Source: Gammaproteobacteria bacterium
GTDB lineage: Bacteria > Pseudomonadota > Gammaproteobacteria > Pseudomonadales > Pseudohongiellaceae
Reading direction: 5' to 3'
DNA: 64,000 bases
Assembly (NCBI GenBank): GCA_029245395.1
Contig: JAQWPL010000018.1
Location: forward strand, 1 to 64,000
Below, piece by piece: positions 51,083 to 59,924 of this stretch. Both the position numbers and the translations under genes were made by a program. The first letter of the stretch is position 1. Each line of letters opens with the position of its first letter. The notes under the pieces were generated by a model. That model made no database searches. It was not told the origin of the DNA and saw only the letters and a program-made list of their open reading frames with translations.

Positions 51083-52060
51083 ATGTCTGAAACAGAAAAC
51101 CTGAAAGCTGTTCCTAAAACTGCTCTTAAATCCGTAGTACAGGGTGAAAAACTGCGTGGTGCAGACAAGGTTGCACGTATTCCGGTTAAGGTCATTCCCA
51201 CAGTGGATATGCCCCGTAAGCCAGACTGGATACGTGTAACCCTGGGAAACAATGAAAAAGTCGAGAAAATTCGCTCGATTTTGAGAAAGCACAAACTCAG
51301 TTCTGTTTGCGAGGAAGCTTCCTGTCCCAATCTGGGGGAATGTTTCAGCGGTGGAACAGCAACATTCATGATTATGGGAGATATCTGTACAAGACGCTGT
51401 CCGTTTTGTGATGTTGCCCATGGCAGACCCAATTCATTGATGGAAAACGAACCCCTTGAATTAGCAGAGGCTATTGCCGAAATGGGCTTGAAGTACGTAG
51501 TAGTTACATCTGTGGACAGGGACGATCTTCGTGATGGAGGCGCTGATCATTTTGCCCGTTGTATAGCTGAAACTCGTCGTTTAAATCCAGACATCAGGGT
51601 TGAAATACTGGTACCCGATTTTCGTGGCAGGGGTGAAGTGGCTGTAGATATTCTGACAAAAACCAAACCGGATGTTTTTAATCATAATCTGGAAACCGTG
51701 CAAAGCCTGTATAAAAAAGTGAGACCTGGCTCTGATTATCAATGGTCGCTGAGTCTCTTGAAACAATACAAGCAAATAGCGCCTGATGTACTGACAAAAT
51801 CCGGCATTATGGTTGGCGTTGGTGAGACTAAGGAGGAAGTCATTCAGGTATTGAAAGATATGCATGCCCATGACATAGATATGGTCACCATCGGCCAGTA
51901 TCTTCAGCCTTCCCGAGATCATTTGCCAGTAGAACGATTTGTACATCCTGACGAATTTGACGAATATGCCAGGATTGGAGAAAAAATGGGCTTCCATCAT
52001 ATAGCCAGTGGGCCGCTGATACGCTCTTCCTATCATGCCGACCAGCAATCTAAATTATAA
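51083..52060 (+). CDS. lipA: Lipoyl synthase LipA
   Basis: A 325-residue radical SAM enzyme inserting sulfur into octanoyl groups. The start [14 protein letters not shown] lies 8 bp after the lipB stop; a frame from 51023 would overlap lipB and is rejected. Auxiliary cluster Cys residues are in [12 protein letters not shown] near residue 76, radical SAM Cys residues in [10 protein letters not shown] near 102, and the C-terminal RSSYHADQ supplies the conserved Ser ligand. It ends 3 bp before the convergent holA stop. Confidence 0.97.
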   Translation: MSETENLKAVPKTALKSVVQGEKLRGADKVARIPVKVIPTVDMPRKPDWIRVTLGNNEKVEKIRSILRKHKLSSVCEEASCPNLGECFSGGTATFMIMGDICTRRCPFCDVAHGRPNSLMENEPLELAEAIAEMGLKYVVVTSVDRDDLRDGGADHFARCIAETRRLNPDIRVEILVPDFRGRGEVAVDILTKTKPDVFNHNLETVQSLYKKVRPGSDYQWSLSLLKQYKQIAPDVLTKSGIMVGVGETKEEVIQVLKDMHAHDIDMVTIGQYLQPSRDHLPVERFVHPDEFDEYARIGEKMGFHHIASGPLIRSSYHADQQSKL

Positions 52061-52063
52061 AAC

Positions 52064-53098
52064 CTATTTAGTCACTGCTTCATTCACTGATATAGACACA
52101 TTACAAAGCGCCAGAACCATTCCTGTCAGTTCATCCCACGGTTTCATGTCCAGGAGCCCCTTTACGGACTGGTCAACAAGGCGCGCAGTCACCAGTAATT
52201 TTTCTAGACTGGCAACAGTATGATTGCGCAGTGCATTGCCTACCATGGGCGTACGATTTTGCCAGACTCGTTCTGACTGCATGACACCGTTGATATTCTG
52301 TCCTTGTCTGATTTTTTCCTGCATTCTGAGCAGACTGCGAATTTCCTTAGTAAGGAAAAACAGGATTTTTAGAGGGTCGTCGCCTTCAGCTCGCAGATGA
52401 TTGAGGATATGTAATGCTTTCCCTGAATTTCCTGCCAGGCTGGCATCCGTCAGTGAGAATACGTTAAATCTGGAATTGTCTGCCACTGCACGAGCGACAA
52501 TATCAGGTGTAAGCTTTTGATCCCCAACCAACACACTTAATTTATCAATTTCCTGGGCTGCGGCTAGCAAGTTACCCTCGACACGCTGGCTGATGATGTT
52601 GATGCAGTCCTGGTCAGCAATCAATCCGGCCTGTTTCAAACGCTGTGCAATCCAGCCAGGCAGTTGTTGCGCGTTTATTGGCCAGACTTGCACTATCAAA
52701 CCTTGACCTTCAATGGCTTTAAACCACTTGGTGGAAAGTGTGGCCTTTTCAATTTTAGGACTGGTTACCAGGAGTAAATTGTCCTCGCTTGGGTTTGCTA
52801 CATATTCCTGTAGAGATTTTCTGGCTTCATTATCGAATTTAGGGGATTGCAGGCGCAGATCGATTATTTTTCGTTCAGCAAACAGGGACAGGCTATTGCC
52901 TGCTTCCAGAAGAATATTCCAGTCAAATTGAGCGCCAGCATCATAGACTTCACGTTCAGTAAAGCCATTTTCCCTGGCATATTTCCTGACATTGTCACAG
53001 GTCTCCTGGACCAGAAGAGTTTCATCACCACAAATCCAAATTAACGGAGGTAGCTGTTTCTGGAGTTGGCCAAAAAGTTGTTCTGGTTTAACTAGCAT
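52064..53098 (-). CDS. holA: DNA polymerase III delta subunit
   Basis: A 344-residue clamp-loader subunit that opens the beta sliding clamp. It starts MLVKPEQLFGQLQKQLPPLI with WICGDETLLVQETCDNVRKY, the family's N-terminal AAA+-like domain, and has FAERKIIDLRLQSPKF and LLVTSPKIEKATLSTKWFK. Length matches E. coli HolA. It is usually the third gene after leuS and lptE; here those two are about 9 kb away on the same strand. Confidence 0.94.
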   Translation of the reverse strand: MLVKPEQLFGQLQKQLPPLIWICGDETLLVQETCDNVRKYARENGFTEREVYDAGAQFDWNILLEAGNSLSLFAERKIIDLRLQSPKFDNEARKSLQEYVANPSEDNLLLVTSPKIEKATLSTKWFKAIEGQGLIVQVWPINAQQLPGWIAQRLKQAGLIADQDCINIISQRVEGNLLAAAQEIDKLSVLVGDQKLTPDIVARAVADNSRFNVFSLTDASLAGNSGKALHILNHLRAEGDDPLKILFFLTKEIRSLLRMQEKIRQGQNINGVMQSERVWQNRTPMVGNALRNHTVASLEKLLVTARLVDQSVKGLLDMKPWDELTGMVLALCNVSISVNEAVTK

Positions 53099-53177
53099 GA
53101 GAATAATTCAGGAAAATATAAGCAAAGTCATAATCAATTATTTCATAATATTCTGATGCAGGTATAAGAGACTTGGG

Positions 53178-53825
53178 TTAAATATCATTTATATCCAGCA
53201 ATAGTTTTCTGAACTTGGGGTTGGAGGTGCTTTCACAGGCACGGTCAATACCAATTACCAGCAAGTCAGAGTTCTCCTCGTATTCAAACAAGGGTGTTGT
53301 CCGCAGAATCAGCCCATCCTCAGTAGCCAGAATGGTATAAGCCAATAAAGGATCGATATTATGGTAAACCGACGACCCGAAGGTAATATCTATAAGCCAG
53401 TTGTTGTCAGATGCTCTGTTATTATCCTCGAAAAAATCGAACAACAGGTCAGGCGCCAAATCATGGGCCGGTGTGGGTAGAGAGTTTTGCTGCAGAATAT
53501 CCCTATAGCGTCCCGACAGCCTATCCAACCTGTATCTGGGTTTGAATCCCAGTAAAACGGCGGGGCCTTTCCATTTTGCGAAGCCAGCATCAAGCTGAAA
53601 CTGGTCTCCCAGAATCCTGTATTGTGTTTGTTCACAGGAAGACCCTTCGCTGAGCAAGGCGAGAAACTCAAATTCATCTATTTTTTGAAATTCAAGTCTG
53701 CCGACAGGTAATTCCTGATTGAACACTTCATAGACATAAAAAGGGGATACAACGATAAGGGAGCCCAAAGACAGAATGGCCAGGACAGTGATAACACCAG
53801 ATAATTTCAGTAGTTTTCGAATCAC
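53178..53825 (-). CDS. Conserved single-pass membrane protein, unknown
   Basis: A 215-residue protein with one N-terminal membrane segment (LSGVITVLAILSLGSLIVVS). The mature part contains VGRLEFQKIDEFEFLALLSE, RILGDQFQLDAGFAKWKGP and YRLDRLSGRYRDI. I recall similar words, QLDAxFxKW and YRLDRLSGRY, in gammaproteobacterial proteins loosely annotated as multidrug-transporter related, but no function is established. It lies between holA and the deacetylase on the same strand. Confidence 0.6.
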   Translation of the reverse strand: MIRKLLKLSGVITVLAILSLGSLIVVSPFYVYEVFNQELPVGRLEFQKIDEFEFLALLSEGSSCEQTQYRILGDQFQLDAGFAKWKGPAVLLGFKPRYRLDRLSGRYRDILQQNSLPTPAHDLAPDLLFDFFEDNNRASDNNWLIDITFGSSVYHNIDPLLAYTILATEDGLILRTTPLFEYEENSDLLVIGIDRACESTSNPKFRKLLLDINDI

Positions 53826-53914
53826 GGATTCTAGTACCGGTTATTTACAGGCATTCCTCTAGGCAGGAAATGATGACTAATTATACCGTTTATATCGTAT
53901 ATACCTGCAGCGGA

Positions 53915-54670
53915 TCAGGAAACTCTGGACAGCTCAACCAGCTTTTCCAATGACACAATCTCGAATTTGTCATTACTTGAAACATATTCCAGGATTTTTT
54001 CACCGATGGCTACTCGGTCTGGTTTGATGCCCATGACATGGGGATGCCAGATAAACAGCATATAGGCATTCTTTTCGGCTGCTGTATTAAGTGCCTTGCG
54101 CCAGTCCATTTCAACTTGATCATTGTTTTTCTTCTGCCATAGCCAGTGACTGGCATCGACCCCTACCCACTCCCATGGCACTGACCATAGATTTTTGGTC
54201 AGCTGACAGACTTCACCGCCATCCTGCCCGGAAGGGCAAAGGCTGGAGTCAATGGTATAGCCCAGACTGGAAATGATCTCGCTGGTAAAGCGCGTGCGTA
54301 TTCCACCTGGCGCTCTGAATGCTTTCGGGCGAGCGCCAGATTTTTCAATAGCGAGAGTGGCTCTGGTGGCAATATCCAGTGCGCTTTCGTAATCCAGGGT
54401 TGACCAAAGTTCATGTTGCCATCCGTGCATGCCAAGATTGTGGCCTTCAGTCAGAATTTGTTCGATAAGATCAGGGTAGGCCTGCGCACTCCAGCCTTCC
54501 ACGAAATAAGTGATAGTGATATTAAATTGCCGGTATAAGTCCAGCAAAGCAGGGAATCCAAGATCAAGAGCAGGTCTTTCTCCTGGTTGCCTGGGCTGGG
54601 TGATGACTCCGCGGCCTAGGTCTGCGGCGTCACCCAGATTATCCATTGTGAAGCAAACTTTTGCTGTCAT
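53915..54670 (-). CDS. Polysaccharide deacetylase family protein (NodB-like)
   Basis: A 251-residue cytoplasmic or loosely exported hydrolase of the NodB-like carbohydrate esterase 4 fold. Visible are FTMDNLGDAADLGRG (catalytic Asp region) near residue 7-21, ITYFVEGW near 52, GHNLGMHGWQHELWSTL near 76-92 (metal His), FRAPGGIRTRF near 118 and MLFIWHPHVMG near 208. No signal peptide. Members act on chitin-like sugars, peptidoglycan or small amides, so the substrate is open. Confidence 0.88.
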   Translation of the reverse strand: MTAKVCFTMDNLGDAADLGRGVITQPRQPGERPALDLGFPALLDLYRQFNITITYFVEGWSAQAYPDLIEQILTEGHNLGMHGWQHELWSTLDYESALDIATRATLAIEKSGARPKAFRAPGGIRTRFTSEIISSLGYTIDSSLCPSGQDGGEVCQLTKNLWSVPWEWVGVDASHWLWQKKNNDQVEMDWRKALNTAAEKNAYMLFIWHPHVMGIKPDRVAIGEKILEYVSSNDKFEIVSLEKLVELSRVS

Positions 54671-54882
54671 ATAGGTAAATACGGGGTGTCTGGAAAGGCG
54701 CGAAGGATACTTTAGCCGCTACTAAAAATCCATCCGTTTACTCGTTCAGAAACGCCGTGGTAGTAATATTTGCGTATTCCTGCTTATTCTAAGCACAACA
54801 GCTGAAATTAATAGGATAATCCAAACACAAAGCGTGGTTTTCAGCATAATTCGCCAAGTGTTTAAGGAATCTTCAAAACAGA

Positions 54883-55590
54883 ATGAATATTAATCCTATT
54901 GCCCATATACAAAGCCCATATAAACAAAAATTTGCCATCCCCCGTCAACCCGGTCTGGTTAAGGCTGCAAGGGGGGAAATCATTTTCGAAGAAGCAATTG
55001 CAGATCCGAATTGTCTGCGTGAAATTTCTCAATTTTCTCATCTCTGGCTAATTTTCCATTTCCATGAAACCTCCGAAGAAGGCTGGTCGCCTTTGGTACA
55101 GCCTCCGAGGCTGGGTGGTAGGGAGAAAGTTGGCGTATTCGCGAGTCGATCTACTTTTCGGCCAAATAGTCTGGGTATGTCTGTCGTAGAAAATCTTGGC
55201 TGGACTCAAGAGGGCAAAAAGCTTGTCTTACGTGTTGGCGGTGTCGACTTGCTTGATAAGACTCCAATTATTGATATCAAGCCCTATGTTCCTTATGCAG
55301 ATGCCATTCCGGGGGCTCAGGCGGGTTATGCCAGTGATGCGCCGGGGAATATGATCGCAGTGGAATTTACAGAAAAGGCTAAACAAGCCCTGGAAAAACT
55401 GACAGCAATTCATGCTGATCTGCAAGATCTGATTGAAGGTGTATTACAGCAGGATCCAAGGCCAGCATGGCGGCATAAAACACCTGATGAGAAACAATAT
55501 GGTATGAGTTTGTATGATTTGAATATCAGGTGGAGGGTCGAAGGAGACTGCATTCGGGTTTTATCAATTACGGATCAAGAAGCGAGCTGA
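54883..55590 (+). CDS. trmO: tRNA (N6-threonylcarbamoyladenosine-37-N6)-methyltransferase TrmO
   Basis: A 235-residue SAM-dependent enzyme of the TsaA/TrmO family that methylates t6A37 of some tRNAs. It starts MNINPIAHIQSPYKQKFAIP with RQPGL. The beta-barrel SAM site is seen as FSHLWLIFHFHE near 47-58, PPRLGGREKVGVFASRSTFR near 71-90 then PNSLGMSVV, and DLLDKTPIIDIKPYVPYADA near 121-140. C-terminal domain to the end. Gene stands alone on the plus strand. Confidence 0.95.
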   Translation: MNINPIAHIQSPYKQKFAIPRQPGLVKAARGEIIFEEAIADPNCLREISQFSHLWLIFHFHETSEEGWSPLVQPPRLGGREKVGVFASRSTFRPNSLGMSVVENLGWTQEGKKLVLRVGGVDLLDKTPIIDIKPYVPYADAIPGAQAGYASDAPGNMIAVEFTEKAKQALEKLTAIHADLQDLIEGVLQQDPRPAWRHKTPDEKQYGMSLYDLNIRWRVEGDCIRVLSITDQEAS

Positions 55591-55635
55591 CTAAAAGTTT
55601 TCCCCTGGTTTTTTTATTCCAGTATTTGGTAGTGA

Positions 55636-56046
55636 CTACAGGGACAGTACTATGAGTTCAATCCACAATGTCAGGATAAAAATCAGCCCTAACATGAATA
55701 CTTTCATGCGGTGAATCACATTGTTATACGTAAGATGGATCCAGGCATGCCAGCATCGGCTCAACACAAATGCCCATGCTGTAATAATTGTGAGCATTGT
55801 TTCGAGATTTAATGCTAAAACTGCCAGGCAGCCTGCATAAAATAATATGGGTGCTTCGAACATATTGTTGAAAGAACGTGTGGTGACAGCAACACGTTCG
55901 GGTAATGTTTCACTGTCTTTAGTTTCCATCAGCCGGAAGTATGCTGGCTTGAGGTCTTTGGCTTTCACGGCAGCGAAACGGGCTTTAAGAGCGATCAGTC
56001 CAACAAAAAAAGTCAGCAGCACCATTGCAAACATTGGATATAACAT
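55636..56046 (-). CDS. MAPEG family membrane protein
   Basis: A 136-residue four-helix membrane protein of the MAPEG family (glutathione- and eicosanoid-related enzymes in animals; bacterial roles mostly unknown). Visible: MLYPMFAMVLLTFFVGLIAL, a loop with PERVAVTTRSFNNMFEAPIL near 49-68, then two or three further segments including SRCWHAWIHLTYNNVIHRMK. Length is typical. It follows the DUF2332 gene on the same strand with a 28-bp gap. Confidence 0.88.
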   Translation of the reverse strand: MLYPMFAMVLLTFFVGLIALKARFAAVKAKDLKPAYFRLMETKDSETLPERVAVTTRSFNNMFEAPILFYAGCLAVLALNLETMLTIITAWAFVLSRCWHAWIHLTYNNVIHRMKVFMLGLIFILTLWIELIVLSL

Positions 56047-56074
56047 TTAAATCTCCTTAGTCTCCGTAGTCTTC

Positions 56075-57205
56075 TTAGTTTTCCCAGCCAGACCAGTCTA
56101 TCCAGCGGCCATGATAATCGGCTCTGCCCAGGCAACATTCCCGGCCATCCGGCCACAGAGTCAGTGTTATTGCAGCGCCAGGTTCTGAGCCGTCGGGCTC
56201 AAGGCGTAGCCATGCCAGTGGTGATTCGGGTGTAGCTGCCATTCCGGCATTTTCTATTTGTCGCTGATTAGCCAGGCGTGCTGCTTCGTCCTGGTAGCCC
56301 CAGACAATTGAGTGATAGATCACATGAACTGCTCCTGTTCTATCGAAATTAAGATTACCAATAGTAGGAGTATCCATGCCAAGTCTCTGGATCAGCCAGT
56401 CTGAAATGTCGGATGTTTCAACGGAATAGTTTTTTTCTTTTACCATCGCCATGGCATTATCTGTTCGAGAGACGCGGTCTTGCTGGTCTGCCCACAGGTA
56501 GGAGAGCAGTTTTAGTCTTTCACCAGGATTGTCGGAATCAATTGGGCTTAAATCACAGCCAGCCCGATTGATGACTGTTATTTCAATGGCTTCTGGTGCT
56601 GCAGCTCCTAGCCACTCAGGTTCCATTACTACACCACTGTTCAGGTCGCCCCAGGTTTGATTATCCAATTTGTAGCCAAAGCTATCCCAGCACAGGTTAA
56701 GCCCCGCGCTGGCACCAAGTTCGGACATTATAAAGGGCAGGCCGGTCAGTTTGGCAATGGTCAGAAAGCCAGGTAGTAGCGCGGCGCAACGCCTGACCTC
56801 ATTTGTCTGGGGGGCTTGGTCGAGATAGGGAATAACAAAATCGGCGTGGGTATCCATGGCGTGCAGACATGCCCCCCACAACTCCGAATCGGAATGATCG
56901 TCATGATGAGGTGGATAAACTTTTTCCAGTTCCTGGCATTGTTTAGTCAGCACCAGTGCATGTAAAGCTCCTGCAACCCGAAGCGGTAGCGCTATATTCC
57001 AGAAGCCTTCTCCTTGTGGTAACTCCAACAGGCGATGAGCGAAGGGATCGTCTGCATCAAGATGTTCTGCAAATAACTTGCATAACCTAACCATAAAAGG
57101 TGAGCCCAGTTCTTCGCAATAACCGGCCTGGGTAAGAAAAATATTTTGAAGTTTTTGTAGATTAGTAATCTGAGAAGCTGACAAGACTCGGGCTCTCCTT
57201 GGCAA
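56075..57205 (-). CDS. DUF2332 family protein
   Basis: A 376-residue cytoplasmic protein with the DUF2332 pattern: FLTQAGYCEELGSPFMVRLC near residue 23, a segment TNEVRRCAALLPGFLTIA near 135, SELGASAGLNLCWDSFGYKL near 161-180, and VIYHSIVWGYQDEAARLANQ near 295-314. The SELGASAGLNL loop resembles a SAM or nucleotide-binding loop, but no activity is known. Likely co-transcribed with the MAPEG gene. Confidence 0.85.
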   Translation of the reverse strand: MPRRARVLSASQITNLQKLQNIFLTQAGYCEELGSPFMVRLCKLFAEHLDADDPFAHRLLELPQGEGFWNIALPLRVAGALHALVLTKQCQELEKVYPPHHDDHSDSELWGACLHAMDTHADFVIPYLDQAPQTNEVRRCAALLPGFLTIAKLTGLPFIMSELGASAGLNLCWDSFGYKLDNQTWGDLNSGVVMEPEWLGAAAPEAIEITVINRAGCDLSPIDSDNPGERLKLLSYLWADQQDRVSRTDNAMAMVKEKNYSVETSDISDWLIQRLGMDTPTIGNLNFDRTGAVHVIYHSIVWGYQDEAARLANQRQIENAGMAATPESPLAWLRLEPDGSEPGAAITLTLWPDGRECCLGRADYHGRWIDWSGWEN

Positions 57206-57241
57206 GGGAGTACAGGTTAATGGAGCTGAATGAATTAGTCA

Positions 57242-57718
57242 TTATTTGATGAAATAGAGTATAGAGCCAGATGTATACAGTAATAGTGCAGCAAGAAATA
57301 CAAAACCTCCCCAATGAAAATCTGCCATATTGAGAAACAGGTTGGTACTGAAATCTGACATGGCGGCCGTAACTTCTAAGCCTATTCTTTCCAGAGTTGA
57401 AGCATTGGATGATTGCAGTGCTTCTCTGGCAGCGGGAAACAGTAATACTGACCACACACCCAAAAGAGAAATGATGCTCCACTTTTCTTTCCCAGCAAGA
57501 ATCAGGCCTGGAGATGACAGGGCGAATCCGATTACCAGCCAGGATTCCAGTTGAGCTATACGGTAGTAGCTGACTTCTCCATAGACCGGAAAACTGGTCA
57601 GAGGTAGAAATACACTCACTGAAAGCAGCAATGCGCTGAGATAGATAAGAAGTTGCAGCTTGTGTCTGGTCATTCCTTGCGAATCTGGTTGGTTAATCCC
57701 ACCTCTTATTATGCGCAT
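57242..57718 (-). CDS. Hypothetical four-helix membrane protein
   Basis: A 158-residue protein with four hydrophobic segments: LQLLIYLSALLLSVSVFLPL, SWLVIGFALSSPGLILAGK, WSIISLLGVWSVLLFPAA and FHWGGFVFLAALLLYTSGSI. The ATG at 57718 has AGGG seven bases upstream; a second Met at 57673 would also fit. No family recognised. It ends 36 bp upstream of the DUF2332 start on the same strand, so it may head that operon. Confidence 0.6.
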   Translation of the reverse strand: MRIIRGGINQPDSQGMTRHKLQLLIYLSALLLSVSVFLPLTSFPVYGEVSYYRIAQLESWLVIGFALSSPGLILAGKEKWSIISLLGVWSVLLFPAAREALQSSNASTLERIGLEVTAAMSDFSTNLFLNMADFHWGGFVFLAALLLYTSGSILYFIK

Positions 57719-57891
57719 GGAGAAGCCCTAAATGAAACTTAACAAGCCAGTATTTAACGTTGAATTGTAGAGGTAGTTTCCACGACTCGGGGAATGCAGG
57801 AACAGATAGAAGACGTAACTCAGTAGGCAGAGTAAACCAGGTCAGCAGCCGATAGATAATTCAGAGAAGGTTATATTCGCAATTTCTGGTC

Positions 57892-58083
57892 TTGCCAGTG
57901 ATACTTGTGGCCACCGTATTTCTTGAAAGCGCTGGCACCGGCACGCTGATGACGTTTACCTGGGAACCCCTGAACCCGACACCAGAAGAGGCGGCGGCAT
58001 TTTCAGCGGCGGTTGATAAAGTTGGCGGCGGCTGGGGCGGCGGATTCGAGCAATTGGCGACTTATCTCGACACTGTTCTTTGA
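57892..58083 (+). pseudogene. C-terminal fragment of an SRPBCC (AHSA1-like) protein
   Basis: The frame ends with LESAGTGTLMTFTWEPLNPT then EEAAAFSAAVDKVGGGWGGG and FEQLATYLDTVL. This is the last strand and long C-terminal helix typical of AHSA1-like SRPBCC proteins. The N-terminal two thirds is absent: the 170 bp upstream, back to the membrane protein gene, shows no matching frame. The fragment is also richer in G+C than its surroundings. It is most likely a gene fossil, possibly acquired. Confidence 0.65.
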
Positions 58084-58130
58084 ACAAATGGTTAGAACAA
58101 CAGGTTTAAATTGCTGTCCTGAATAGCTGC

Positions 58131-59609
58131 CTATTGGCAGCTAAAACTGGCAGCATCATCTGGATTTCCCTGCCCATCCCATTCAGCTACCTGGGGATAG
58201 GGGCAAAGTGGACGGGTCATATCTACCCGGCCCTCGCGGATACGAGCGGCTGTAATGCTTTGCGGGGCGATGTCATCTTCAGCCCAGGCGTCCAGTGCGC
58301 CGAGAAAGTCGGCTTGATCTGGCCCGATACCACCGCGGCAATGGCCCATGCCGGGCATCATGAACAAACGCATCCAGTCATCGTTATCACCGTCCGCAGT
58401 TGCGAGCACCTGATTGTAGTAATTTATTGTGTTTATGGGAGAAGGGCCGGGATCATTCCAGCCGTGATAGAACAAAATCTTGCCGCCACGTGATTTAAAC
58501 GCACTTAAGTCAGTATCCAATGCCTCAATAAAACCGGCTTTGTTTCGTACCAGAGCAAGATCGCGTTCCAATTCAAATTCACGCCAGTCCCAGTTTGGGT
58601 CTTCATAAGCCACATATTGTGTTGCCTCGGTTTGTAAAGCCGAGGGCACTGCATTGGCTTGTGGTATGCGCCAGCCGAGTTCGAAACCCTTGGCATGGCC
58701 TGGATATAGCAGCACACCATTTGAGTCGTAAGCGCCGCCAAAAACAGCATCAACTGCACTGAGCTCATCGTCAGTAAGGCAGGCGTTTGATTGAGAGTCT
58801 GCACAACGTAGAGATTCCGGTTCAAAAGTACATGACAAGGGATCGTTAAGGAAACCATCTGCAACACCATCATTCGCTTCACAATTTGCCATTAGTGCCT
58901 CATGAAGCAGCTGCACTTTTTCAGGAGATAATGCGAGAGGTCGATTTTCAATCAGGTTCTTCATGTTGTGAAACTGCACAGCATTTAAAGCCAATTGATT
59001 GTATACCGGAGCTCCAGCAATAATGGCGTCAAAATCTTCCGGGAAACGTTGGGCAGACATCATGCCTTGCCGGCCACCGGTGGAACATCCCTGGTAATAG
59101 GACAGTTGCGGAGGTCGTTCATAAAAGCGCTGGATTAACGTTTTTGAATGCATTGCCATTTCATGCATTGCGCGCCAGGCAAAATCAACGACTTTTTCGG
59201 GGTGGCCCACAGCAAAGGCAGCACTACCACCGATGTGACCAGTATCGTTTGACGCCACTGCATAGCCAGATTGAAGACCTAGCGCCATGGCAGAAAAGCT
59301 GATTGATCCCGCCCAACCGCCGTTGCCGACTGCCAGGAATTTGCCGTTCCAGTCATCAGGCATCCATAGCTCCATTTCAATATGTGAATCGTCAGAAGGG
59401 CTGAGAACTGCTGCTATGCGGCAATGGGCAGGTAAGGACAAACTTGAACCACGGCGCTGTTCAAGCGAGGAAGCTGTTTTTGCTTCTACTGTGGATATGG
59501 TGACCGTCTCAAACTGTAGTCTTCCAAGCTCACTACAAGTGGCTGCCAGGGCAGGATTTGCAAGCACTGCTGCAATAATGAATAGGTGAAAGGCTGGTTT
59601 TAGAGACAT
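58131..59609 (-). CDS. Tannase/feruloyl esterase family protein, exported
   Basis: A 492-residue secreted esterase paralogous to the one at 18509. Signal peptide ends near ALAATCSEL. The nucleophile is Ser176 in YYQGCSTGGRQGM. NDTGHIGGSAAFAVGHPEKV near 121-140, the loop EANDGVADGFLNDPLSC near 243, the acid region YHGWNDPGPSPINT near 379 and the His region MPGMGHCRGGIGPDQ near 420 follow the family order. It lies between two gene remnants and is the main enzyme of the accessory block separating lptE from holA. Confidence 0.88.
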   Translation of the reverse strand: MSLKPAFHLFIIAAVLANPALAATCSELGRLQFETVTISTVEAKTASSLEQRRGSSLSLPAHCRIAAVLSPSDDSHIEMELWMPDDWNGKFLAVGNGGWAGSISFSAMALGLQSGYAVASNDTGHIGGSAAFAVGHPEKVVDFAWRAMHEMAMHSKTLIQRFYERPPQLSYYQGCSTGGRQGMMSAQRFPEDFDAIIAGAPVYNQLALNAVQFHNMKNLIENRPLALSPEKVQLLHEALMANCEANDGVADGFLNDPLSCTFEPESLRCADSQSNACLTDDELSAVDAVFGGAYDSNGVLLYPGHAKGFELGWRIPQANAVPSALQTEATQYVAYEDPNWDWREFELERDLALVRNKAGFIEALDTDLSAFKSRGGKILFYHGWNDPGPSPINTINYYNQVLATADGDNDDWMRLFMMPGMGHCRGGIGPDQADFLGALDAWAEDDIAPQSITAARIREGRVDMTRPLCPYPQVAEWDGQGNPDDAASFSCQ

Positions 59610-59669
59610 GATTTTGTCCTATATTTTCGGAATTTGAAAAAATTATACGCTTAGCCGGTCTTAACTGTC

Positions 59670-59870
59670 ATGTTGAGAATAACACGACTATTTATCTGGG
59701 CTTTTCTACTCCTGAATTCAGTGCCTACTACTGTTAATGCCCAGGACAAAAACGGCTTTGATCTTGCAGACAGCCTTATTCCTGTGGATGAAATACACCA
59801 GGGTGGGCCGCCCAGAGACGGAAATATTCGAAGCCAGATAGTGCCCACAACAGTATCTTCTCTAAATTAA
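59670..59870 (+). pseudogene. N-terminal fragment of a DUF3179 exported protein
   Basis: A 66-residue frame: a signal peptide (LFIWAFLLLNSVPTTVNAQD) followed by NGFDLADSLIPVDEIHQGGP then PRDG. Full-length DUF3179 proteins continue from that GGPPRDG word into IPALD and about 300 further residues. Here the sequence diverges immediately and stops within 17 codons. It is followed by a terminator. Either a pseudogene or a very short secreted peptide derived from one. Confidence 0.65.
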
Positions 59871-59881
59871 CGATGAAAAAT

Positions 59882-59910
59882 AAAAATGCCGACTAGAAGC
59901 CGGCTTTTTT
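59882..59910. terminator. Bidirectional terminator between the DUF3179 remnant and the beta-helix gene
   Basis: A-run, GCCG, 9-base loop, CGGC, T6. The 4-bp G+C stem is extended by A-T pairs. Shared by the plus-strand remnant and the minus-strand beta-helix gene, whose stop is about 15 bp away. Confidence 0.6.
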
Positions 59911-59924
59911 AATTTTACTTTTTT

